Assembly (NCBI GenBank): GCA_032718565.1
Contig: JAVGVS010000010.1
Span: 5,088,318 to 5,152,317, forward strand
Source: Distichodus sexfasciatus
Lineage: Eukaryota; Chordata; Actinopteri; Characiformes; Distichodontidae
DNA: 64,000 nucleotides
Reading direction: 5' to 3'
Part shown: in pieces, positions 55,830-64,000 of the stretch
Position numbering within the stretch: position 1 is the stretch's first letter
Layout: the number at the start of each line of letters is the position of its first letter
The notes under the pieces: generated by a model
What the model was told of the DNA's origin: nothing
What the model saw: the letters and a program-made list of their open reading frames with translations, nothing else
Databases searched by the model: none
Program-made: the position numbers and the translations under genes

Positions 55830-56395
55830 GCATCAGGGCTGGATTGCATTCCTATTGCATCAGTCGCTGGTAACAAGACGAGCCAGTGCCAAGCTTAGGT
55901 GCACTAATACATTTTGTGCAGGCTGGTTTGGAGGGAAAGGCGGAGGAGGAAGAGGAGGTGGAGGAAGGCGAAGGAGGGAGGGAGGGAAGAGGTGGAGGGA
56001 GCAGGCATTTGTCCCTATGACATTACACAGGACCACTCTCTACCTCTGCTAGACTGCCTTCCACACTTTTCCACCCCTCTAACAACCCCTCTATCCCTCC
56101 CTCCCTCCCTCTCTCATCCCTCCTTCCCCACCCCTCCTATTAGCCTTTTGTGTTGGGGCGCGCGTGCTTCCTCCATGACCCGCTCCTCTCTTTGCATTTT
56201 ACCCATCACCAGCTCTACGAAATAAGACCAATTAATGGATGGCTGGAGTGAGAAGCAGAAAGTGGGGGAAGCAAAAATCATTTCCTTCTCGCGCTTTGTA
56301 AACAGAACATCCCGAGGATCATCAAAGCCAAATACAAATATGAGGTCGCACAAAAGAGACAGGGGAGTGTGAATAGGGGCCTCAGCCAATGAGGC
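55830..56395. other. Non-coding sequence with purine and CCCT tracts
   Basis: GGAGG-type tract at 55930-56012 and (CCCT)n at 56094-56112. Frames crossing them are shadows. Confidence 0.5.
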
Positions 56396-56895
56396 ACTGC
56401 CAAGACCGTGCTGAATGTTGGCGTTTATTTTAGGCTGAATAGCATGTCAAGCTGCGGATTTCAGAGCCGCCGCTCCTCCGTTTGATGAAAAGCCAGTGGC
56501 AAGGATTTGGCATTGTGTGGCAGAATTACATCTCCTTTAACGTGGCTGCGGGAAAAGAGGAAAAAATAATGATTTAATAAAATAACACAGGCCGGGTCCT
56601 AGTTTGCGAGGCGAGATGGATTGGAAGGCAGCGCGCTGGGTGTATGTCGGGTCGGCTTGATTATTGTTGCGCCCGTCTCATAACAGGGCGCCCCTTTTAC
56701 GATCGTCTCTCCTGGAGTAAGCTCTAATCCCCGGCAACAGCAGGGGTTGCTGGAGCGTTGCAACACCCTCCATCAATTAAAAACGACACCCTCTGCCCAT
56801 TTTTCATAAGCTGGCAGAAATTACATAAAAAAACAAGGCCGACATTGGAGCGAAAGCTGCCAGAGGCTAGATTACCTGACTGTTTCATCACTGCA
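56396..56895. promoter_or_regulatory. Strongest candidate conserved non-coding element
   Basis: About 500 bp without repeats, with many CGs amid AT words: GCTGCGGATTTCAGAGCCGC, CAGTGGCAAGGATTTGGC, AATAATGATTTAATAAAATA, TCGGCTTGATTATTGTTGCG, ATAACAGGGCGCCCC, TCAATTAAAAACGACACC and AGAAATTACATAAAAAAAC. Homeodomain-like and Sox-like (ATTGTTG) words mix with GC-rich words, and no open frame longer than about 60 codons crosses it. This is the typical feel of ultra-conserved enhancers near developmental genes. Inference only. Confidence 0.4.
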
Positions 56896-57289
56896 TAATC
56901 CTCCTACCTCCGCCAGGCAGGTGATCCACTAAATGGAAGAGTCAGGTCAAAACAGAATTCTGATCTAAGCTTCATAGTGTCTTTTTTTAACTTGAGCAGC
57001 ACAAAATAGAGCATGTCTAGTGATAGCAAATTCATTTCTAAAAGTATCTGACTAAGGATAGACCTATGAAATGTTTTCAAGATGCGATACTGTTTCAGGT
57101 ACTTGGAAGCATAAGTAAGTATAATAACAATGTGATACCAGTGGCTAAATTAATAACATCTCTGTCTCCTTTGTGTGAAGGAGACATGATGATGTGATGC
57201 TTACTATATATATTTACTATAGTGGCAGCATATATTGAAATTGGATACAGTAGTGAATATTTATGCAATTGTCAGACAATTGCCTGACA
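56896..57289. other. Non-coding sequence, no gene recognised
   Basis: Plain AT-rich DNA. Confidence 0.5.
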
Positions 57290-57484
57290 TCAAAATCTGA
57301 CCTCTGCATTTGACCCATCCGTGAAGGAACAGTGGGCAGCTGACATGGGCAGCATCCGGGTATCAGTGCTTGGAGACGGTACCTGTCTCATAAGGTACCT
57401 CAGTGGTACCCTGCAGTCCAGGATTCAAACCGGCGACCTTCTGATCACGGGGCGAACGCCCAACTGTCACGCCACCAACTGCCC
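57290..57484 (-). mobile_element. tRNA-derived SINE, family A, 3' tail missing
   Basis: On the minus strand: GGGCAGTTGGTGGCGTGACA (A box), GGTCGCCGGTTTGAATCCTG (B box), GGTACCACTGAGGTACCTTA, CCATGTCAGCTGCCCACTG and GATGGGTCAAATGCAGAGG, ending at TCAGATTTTGATG. The B box is the best preserved in the window. A second copy head faces it at 57558. Confidence 0.85.
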
Positions 57485-57557
57485 TTCGATACAGTTAAGA
57501 TTAGCATGATCCCTCTTGAGAATGGCCTGCAAATCCATAGGCAGCTCCCCATTTTTG

Positions 57558-57615
57558 AACAGTTGGTAAGTGTAATGGTTAGGGAGATGGCCCAATGATC
57601 AGAAGGTCACCGGTG
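57558..57615 (+). mobile_element. Family A SINE, 5' fragment
   Basis: CAGTTGGTAAGTGTAATGG, AGGGAGATGGCCCAATGATC and GAAGGTCACCGGTGAC are the family head and stop at the start of the B box. It lies 73 bases from the previous SINE in opposite orientation. Confidence 0.7.
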
Positions 57616-59640
57616 ACTTTTTCTTGTAATATATAGTTTCTCCACCTACACACAGGTTTTGCCATGCACGCTGCTCTGCCTCTCTTTTTATGTACTGATG
57701 TACCTTCTACAACAAACACTGTACATCTCTCTACTCATCTTCTTTCTCCCCAAAAGAAAAAAGGCAGAATCGATAATCAAGTCCATGTTAGAGCCCAATG
57801 CGATGTCTCTCCCTCTTCCCCTCTCAGAGCCTCCAATTACACTCAGTAATTTACAAGGCATGTGTAATGTGTTCCATCATAGGAATGCTGGCAGTGGATG
57901 TGTTCACTCGCACCTCCAACCTACATACATAGATCCTCATCTTTACTAGGAGGAGATCCACATCATAAAAACTGAGTTGCAAAGTGCATAAGTGTTGTAA
58001 TTTTCTGACTTATTTAGAAGCAGAGTCTGTACATAAATAAATCAGAACATAAATATCAGTATTAAAACCTATGTTTAAACATTACTTATATATATCAGAA
58101 AAGTTGATACAATCTTGGTCACTATTATATGTGATTTTAAAAAATATATTCAATTTTTTTTTCATTTAAATGCATACATAATGCAAGTTGTATTTTTGAT
58201 TAATTTGTTTAATGAGTTCACAGATCACTTAGGTTTATTAAACATATTCTGTGATATTAAATTCAATTATCATATTAAAAAATTCAATAATCTTATTTAC
58301 ACCCGTGTTTCCAGTATTAGTTCTACACAATGGCTTTAAAAATCCACATTTTGCTTCAGTGGTGTTGACATGCCATCACATTCTCCCTGCTATATTTTTC
58401 TGTATCACAAGTAAAAGAATCTTTGCATGTCCTGGCATATCACGCGATCTAAAAATCTATTCCTCTTTCTTTTTCAGGTTCCTAGTGCTTCCTTGAAGCC
58501 CCTAAACTTATAAGTGTTTGATGGAAGAATGTCCACGCCTCATACCCTAGCGTGCTTGGGGCGTGACCTTTAATAAACATCGAGAGGGGCAAAGGGAGGT
58601 CAATCTGGGCTGTTACTATTCAAACACCTCCTCTGGCATTTGATCAAACAGTTGTCCATTTAGGATGCAGCCTGTGCTTCAGTAATAAAATGTCAGCTCT
58701 TTATCTGTTGTTTGGAGACCAGCGTGTGCCCCGTAGCAGCAATATTTATCCCACATTAGCACAAAGGACATCACATTCCCTGACCCCTGCTTTGTATGCT
58801 GTACCTTGATGTTGCTGTAAAGAAACTCTGATTTGACCGAAAATGAATTTGTACAGATTTTTCAAATACGCGTGGTCAAGGTCGATCCTTTGCTTACCTT
58901 TGGTTTCAATTCCCTTTTCTGACCTAATGGATGCCAAAAAAAAGTAACACTACGCTTACAGGTTTTGAATGAACATTATTTGTTTGAATGACTTTACTGG
59001 AAACTTTAAGCTTTCATTAGAATTATATTTCATTTCTAAATCTTTTTTAAACAAAATTATTCCTGTAATGACGAGACTTGCTCGTAACCATTGACGCAGG
59101 ACTTTCCCTAATGCTGTGTTTAGCGTTGTCTGGCATTTGGAGGCTACCTCCTCTAGGAACTGTAATGTTGTGCAGGTTTGCAGAGGTAAACAGACAGCTT
59201 TTCAGAAAGTCAGCTAATCCCAGCGATTTGGTTAAGACATCGGTGGGGAAACAGTGACATAGCAAAGCAGTGTCTCTCTCCATTAGAGGGATTAATGAAT
59301 CCATCTCCTCACGTCCACATTCATTCGGCACGGCAGGAGAAGGCCTCATTTCTGGTCAGCAGGGCCCTGCTAAATTGGGGTGGATGGGACTGAAATAGCT
59401 TCTGAGGAAAAAAGGGGGAAAATTTCTCATGCCGGTGTGTGTGTGTGTGTGTTGTTTAAGTGGGGGTAGGAAACTGATTGTCCCATAAAGATAGAATGTG
59501 ACAAAGCTTTTGGGTTTCTTTGATGGACTTCTGTCAGGATATTTTTGTATAGAGAGGTCTGATCTTGTAAGGAAGTAATGTAAGTTTTATTTGCTAAAAT
59601 TGTCCCAAAAGATTTGCTTTTGGCTGCTGGGGTCAAAACA
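57616..59640. other. Non-coding sequence, no gene recognised
   Basis: Very AT-rich at 58020-58340. An acceptor-like TTTCTTTTTCAG ends at 58478 and is followed by a 12-codon open stretch to a stop, too short to support. The 58490-58760 and 59060-59360 parts are GC-richer and may be regulatory. A (GT)n run lies at 59437-59452. Confidence 0.45.
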
Positions 59641-59752
59641 GGTCAAGTCCAAGTAGAGGTTTATTATCATCTCAGATGTACACATTAGAACACATAGTAG
59701 AGGAGTAGAAAGTTAAATATACAGTACAAAACAGTACAATACCGAACAATAC
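59641..59752. repeat. TTTATTATCATCTC-type interspersed repeat, fragment
   Basis: GGTCAAGTCCAAGTAGAGG with TTTATTATCATCTCAGATG followed by ACAGTACAAAACAGTACAAT. Related to the longer copy at 60780-61240. Known widely in fish by its CAAGTC and TTTATTGTCAT words; I do not know its class. Confidence 0.55.
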
Positions 59753-59754
59753 AT

Positions 59755-60267
59755 TAAAGGTCCCAAGTTAAAATAGGTCTATGAGCTCCACTAAACATGT
59801 CTCTGAAGTGTTTTTTCCCCTTAGGCATTTTCGTCTGCTTTTTACCCATCTATTTCAGTCCCATTCAGAACAGGCTGTTTCTCATTAGTATTCCTGAATG
59901 CAAATGAGCATAGCTGCCTATTTATGTCGACATACATATTTCAACACAACAATCCACCAGTAGACTTCTTCATAGCGATTCGCTGGTGCTTGCAGAAAAC
60001 ATATGGCCCGGATCAGGAAGCGCTAGCAGTTCTACCTGGTGGGTGGAGGTTCTCAGATAGGAGGTGGAGTTATTCAAATGTCCTACTGTGATGTAGAAGT
60101 AGGGAAAAATCTAAACAGCTCGTTTAAGTACACAGGATTTCTGACATTCGTAAATTAATACTAACACAATTGACCATTTTTAACCAAACTTACCGTGTGT
60201 GCAGTACAGACCCACATGGATGTCCAAAGAACAGAAAAGGTGAATTTCTTCATAATATGGGACCATT
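59755..60267 (+). mobile_element. 513-bp MITE with GGTCCC ends
   Basis: The left end TAAAGGTCCCAAGTTAAAAT and the right end, inverted, TTAATGGTCCCATATTAT are related, and the interior matches the partial copy at 20940-21290 (AAACATGTCTCTGAAGTG, CTGTTTCTCATTAGTATTCC). ATTAAA lies beside both ends as a possible target duplication. No transposase. Confidence 0.75.
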
Positions 60268-60351
60268 AAAAAACAATAATGAGGATAAATTGTGGAGTAA
60301 AAACAGGAACATTTGTTGATAGTGAACATTAAACATTTAGCAGTATGCACT
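60268..60351. other. Short AT-rich spacer
   Basis: Nothing identified. Confidence 0.5.
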
Positions 60352-60455
60352 GTTATATTATATTATATTATATTATATTATATTATATTATATATTATAT
60401 TATATTATATTATATTATATTATATTATATTATATTATATTATATATTATATTAA
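60352..60455. repeat. (TTATA)n pentanucleotide array
   Basis: About twenty TTATA units, broken twice by TATATATT phase shifts about 54 bp apart, which suggests a higher-order duplication of part of the array. Pure AT, likely length-variable. Confidence 0.95.
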
Positions 60456-60769
60456 GAATATGTTTTTTTTAAATAGGTGAGGTGTATTATCAGGGTTAGG
60501 AGTAGTAATATGTAAATGTATTTCTTAAATGTGTGTTCTTGATGTGGAACTAACTGTTCATATAGACATATTTAACAAAATAGCAAAATGGCCATCAGAT
60601 AAAAATTAATGCATGTACATTCAAATGTTTACTTAAAATATTACAAGTAGATAATACCAGGGACATGATCTTAACATGATAATTACTGTGATGAACTGAT
60701 CCCATGAAATTGCCGCCACAAATCAGTGACAATACTGATACACAAAACTACAGCAAACAAAATAACAAA
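60456..60769. other. Non-coding sequence, no gene recognised
   Basis: AT-rich DNA with no element ends. Confidence 0.5.
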
Positions 60770-61240
60770 CAGCCAAAACTCAAAGTAAACTTTATTGTCA
60801 TCTCTGTTATATACTGTACAAGTATACAGAGAGACAAGATGATGTGGCTCTAGCTTTAACAGTACAAAGAACAAGGAACAAGGAACAAATAAGGTACATA
60901 GAATAAGCAATATATAAATAGGATATAAAATATACAGAAGTAGAAAGAGTGACAATTAGGTTACATGTGGTATTCAGTCTACAATTACAGTTTTAGAGAT
61001 GTCTTTTACGCTGAATGTGCACGAGATCTGTAGCAGTTTCAATATTAAACATTCTAAACAGACAGTCTAATAAATAAAACAGTATATTGCAGTCTGAGTT
61101 AAACAAGTCAGATCTATAGTAGTATGTGCAGATATTGTAAGAGCAATGGAGAACTACAGTCTGTGCAACACTTTCAATAATTTGTGAAGATATTAGTCAG
61201 TGAGAAACTACAATCAGTGATTAAAATAAAGAAATGTACA
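60770..61240. repeat. TTTATTGTCATCTC-type interspersed repeat
   Basis: AACTTTATTGTCATCTCTG, TATACTGTACAAGTATACAG, AGACAAGATGATGTGGCTC, AGAATAAGCAATATATAAAT, AGACAGTCTAATAAATAAA and AGAGCAATGGAGAACTACAG in this order match a repeat I know from several fish genomes. It probably represents the 3' part of a longer transposon. The 90-codon minus frame is not a gene. Confidence 0.6.
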
Positions 61241-61700
61241 GGGGGTTCAAAAAGATAGCACGATGAGACTGTGTGTGATTTCTGAGTGTGACTGAGAGAG
61301 AGAGAGATTCTGACTGGGATCACAGAGGCCCACTGCTCTCAGCTGCACACACCACATGAGCTGATGTATTCCGTCTCTGACGTCTCCACGTCCATCACTT
61401 CTGTGCACTGGACTGTACTTCTGTAGCAAAGTTGTGTGAAACCAGCCAAGAAAAAGTAAATCACACACTCCTGCCCACATTAATGCATACCCAGGCCTTG
61501 GAAAGACACACGCTTTTTTCCTGCTCTTGCACGAATATCATTTCCGCACTTGTTATGGGACACATAAAACCTCATCTCCATTATTTAGTTCCTCAAGTGT
61601 TAAATGCATTTCTAAATTGTCCACTTGCGGTGCTGCGAACGTTAAGTGGAGAGGTCTGGTCAAACACAAGCGTGTTCTGTGTTCTATTGCCGTGCTGAAC
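61241..61700. other. Non-coding sequence, no gene recognised
   Basis: A short (GA)7 run at 61294-61307. Overlapping frames of 64-88 codons have no domain. Confidence 0.45.
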
Positions 61701-62620
61701 TCTATTCATTTGCCACTTTAATGAGAATCAGCCTTTTCTTCAGGTTCCTGTCCTTTTAATTCTGTCTGTTTCCGTGTGGTTATTTCTGACAGGTTCTATT
61801 ATTTCTGCTTCTTTGCTTTCTTGTATTCGCAACGATCACAGTCAGTCCATACTCCAGCTCGTTGTGCGTATTCTGTTCGTCGATCTTTATTTTCCCTCTC
61901 ACTGTTTTTGACAAAGGCTACATAGGTTTTGTGTAATGAGTTGTGGCGCGGCGTTACCTCTGACTCCGAAGAGCAGGTTAATGTCGTTTTTGCTTAATTA
62001 AACCTGAGGACAATTCAAAGACTCAGTCGATTTTAGTGGAGCTCAAAATTACTCTCCACCTGTCAAATGATACAGATTGGATCTATGTGGGAGTGATTGT
62101 CACAGTTTCATTATGCAAGGGACAAAAAGCAATTAGTGCTAGAAAGCAATCTTCCTGTCTATGTTGTTTGCCATATTCAAGGAAAATGCATTTTTTTAAC
62201 TGCAGTTACGTCGTAATATGTTTATTTTTGCTATATAGAAATTGTGATAAACAGTGGATGTGATATCAGAATTACAATAGCAATTATGCTCCATCTGGAC
62301 ACCAACAAACACACTCTCAGACATACATTATTCTCTGAAATCTACGCATCGCAAAGTGAAGTATTCAAAAAATTAGACAGCCATTTCTGGCCATCGTTGA
62401 GAGTATTATTTCATAACAGGAAGCAATTTTCACTGATGCGGTATGTAATTGCATCATGTGAGGCACAGGGACGTTATCGCCTGCAGCTGGCCTCTCAGAA
62501 ACACAACAGCTTTTTTTTTTTTGTTCAACTTTGTTTCCAAGCATTCCATATGTGGACCCACTTCACAACAGACCATATGGTTATGAATATTTGCTAATTG
62601 TCCCTGAGTATGCTATTAGT
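61701..62620. promoter_or_regulatory. Candidate conserved non-coding block
   Basis: About 900 bp without repeats except a T12 run at 62511. Words of enhancer type: TTGTGGCGCGGCG, TTTGCTTAATTAAACCTGAGG, AAAAAGCAATTAGTGC, ATGATACAGATTGG, ATGCGGTATGTAATTGC, TATCGCCTGCAGCTGGCC. The 117-codon plus frame at 62244-62597 has no domain. Conservation untested. Confidence 0.3.
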
Positions 62621-62694
62621 ATACAGTAGCTGTAAAAGGGGACTTATTTAATTATTTACAGCTTATTTAATTACTGCTTTTCCACTAACTTTCT

Positions 62695-62805
62695 TTTGTT
62701 GGAGTTTTTGTAAACTGGCTTTGCTACTTTTAACAGTTCAAATTAGTATGGATTTTGTGATGGTTGTGTGCTGGTTATTATTGAACTACGCTAGAAAAAT
62801 CTTCA
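62695..62805. repeat. 110-bp repeat, first copy
   Basis: GGCTTTGCTACTTTTAACAG, AATTAGTATGGATTTTGTG and GATGGTTGTGTGCTGGTTAT, ending in TGAACTACGCTAG, parallel the copy at 63846-63955. Family not recognised. Confidence 0.6.
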
Positions 62806-63265
62806 AAAAAGCTGTTATATGTAGCACCAGTGTAAATGCTGAACTGTGATTACAGTAAAATTTCAGATATTTGGTACAATTTCATAACAGGTTTTGTTAA
62901 TAGATAATAGATCTAGACTTACTAAATATTCAAAAAAGACTTTTAAGCTAATAATGGTTAAAATAAATCACATCAGGATAATGTCTGCTCGCCAAAGCCA
63001 CCAACTTCTGTTGAAAAGCTTATTTATGTAGATGTGATTTATCAAACATAGAAAAGTTGAAATATAGAAAATCAATTTTAGATACATTATTGTTATGCAT
63101 AGTTTATACCTCTTATACATAATTTTACACCACCAGTAAATCAAGAAAATGATATTCATTACTATCATGAATTTATATATCATTAAATAATTGTGAAAGT
63201 ATAATGAATCTTATGGTAAGATCATTGATTCATTTTCTCTCATCAAAAAAGATGTTGCAGATTTG
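62806..63265. other. AT-rich non-coding sequence
   Basis: Nothing identified. Confidence 0.5.
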
Positions 63266-63385
63266 ACTTACCTCCAGTACTACCACCGCTGAGCTCCTGA
63301 GCAAGACCTTTAACCCCAAGTTGCTCCAAAAACAGTTGTTCTGGATAATCCTAATTTTGTAGTGGTCTTATTTGGACTGAATTAA
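63266..63385 (+). mobile_element. tRNA-derived SINE, family B, 5' and 3' truncated
   Basis: ACCTCCAGTACTACCACCGC, GAGCAAGACCTTTAACCCC, AAGTTGCTCCAAAAACAG and GTTCTGGATAATCC, then GTAGTGGTCTTATTTGGACTGAA. The tRNA head and the TAAATGCTGTAAATG tail are gone. Confidence 0.65.
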
Positions 63386-63845
63386 AAAATGATGCTTGAT
63401 ATCTCAACAACTTCTCCAATGTTACAGAGATGAACAGAGATGGAAACAAGACGATGTGAAGAATAAACATGGCTCATGACAGCCTTTTGTTCCACTAACA
63501 GCGGGCAATTAACCTTTAGGGAGCAAAAAACAAAAACTTTGTTGACTAGACAGAGATTTGTCAAGTTGCGAATGTCACCTATGTAGCTATTATCCAGCTG
63601 CTAGGAGTGTGTGTGTGTGGTGTGTGTTTACGTGCCCATGTGCGAGCAGCATTCGTGTGGCATAAAGCTCCTTTATTGGCACTGATTAGAAACCTGCAGG
63701 GACTGATTAGCTGTGTTTGTTAGCATTAGCGTTAGCATTACCACTCGTCTCCAGGGCCTGCAACGTACAGGGCTGGCTTTTTTTGTAGTGTGATGCCTGG
63801 ACCAGATGCAATGGCCATCCCCGTTGCTTGGCACTGGGAGCTTTG
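63386..63845. other. Non-coding sequence, no gene recognised
   Basis: A GT-rich patch at 63607-63628. AGCATTAGCGTTAGCATTA at 63722 is a short tandem GTTAGCATTAGC motif, common in fish DNA. Nothing else. Confidence 0.5.
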
Positions 63846-63955
63846 TAATAAACTAGCATTGCTACTTTTTAAAACATTCAATTAGCATGGCTTTTAAGAT
63901 GTTTAAGATGGTTGTGTGCTGGTTATTACTGAACTTATGCTAGTAAAATATAGCT
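63846..63955. repeat. 110-bp repeat, second copy
   Basis: GCATTGCTACTTTTTAAAAC, AATTAGCATGGCTTTTAAG and GATGGTTGTGTGCTGGTTAT, ending in TGAACTTATGCTAG, in the same orientation as the copy at 62695 and about 1.15 kb away. It has an extra AAGATGTTT duplication before GATGGTTG. Confidence 0.6.
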
Positions 63956-64000
63956 TAGAGTTGAAGCAGAAAGGACTGGATGTATAGTACGGGCGCAGTG

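Noticed and set aside
55334..55876. 180-codon minus-strand frame, the longest in the window
   Set aside because: It is the translation of an AT microsatellite and purine tracts, rich in YI repeats, serine and leucine, with no domain.
58466..58512. Terminal exon with acceptor TTTCTTTTTCAG and stop after 12 codons
   Set aside because: Too short, no polyadenylation signal close by, and no other exon in view.

Overview
The window reads as 64 kb of non-coding chromosomal DNA from a teleost fish, most likely an ostariophysan (characin, catfish or knifefish type). That lineage guess comes from repeat style and was not tested. The grounds are many diverged tRNA-derived SINEs whose 3' ends resemble fish L2-type LINE tails, Tc1-like transposase remnants of fish type, hAT-like elements with 8-bp target duplications, and dense CA, CT, ATCC and TCAC microsatellites. 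There are no bacterial operons, phage genes, CRISPR arrays, rRNA genes or stand-alone tRNA genes. No open reading frame looks like a host protein gene. The longest frames (up to 180 codons) fall on microsatellites or purine/pyrimidine tracts, and the protein remnants I recognise are broken Tc1-like transposases. The best reading is a gene desert or a very large intron.

Layout. 1-6.8 kb: three SINE-A copies and a 0.62-kb MITE (4391-5013). 6.8-8 kb: a truncated MITE running into a TA/CA repeat, then a Tc1 pseudogene. 8-10 kb: plain sequence with one exon-like 34-bp segment and a homeodomain-type AT cluster. 10-12.4 kb: a fold-back element made from two inverted Tc1 3' ends, a hAT-like region and a second Tc1 pseudogene. 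13.6-21.3 kb: a SINE-rich stretch ending with a complete 648-bp MITE and part of another. 22-25 kb: microsatellites. 25-32 kb: mostly unique sequence with several GC-richer blocks that look like developmental regulatory DNA. 32.7-39.3 kb: SINEs and a 434-bp hAT element. 40-42 kb: unique sequence. 42.2-42.5 kb: a three-level nest of insertions. 46-50.2 kb: hAT-type repeats, one with a perfect 8-bp duplication, and an inverted minisatellite structure. 50-57 kb: mostly unique, with the strongest conserved-element candidate at about 56.4-56.9 kb. 57-64 kb: SINE pieces, a second copy of the GGTCCC MITE, a pentanucleotide array, a TTTATTGTCAT-type repeat and a further regulatory-looking block.

The sequence therefore tells mainly a transposon story (insertions within insertions, fold-backs, pairs of related MITEs) on a background that may hold enhancers for a gene outside the window. 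All family assignments rest on reading motifs by eye. Element ends are given only where inverted repeats or target duplications could be read; other boundaries are approximate.
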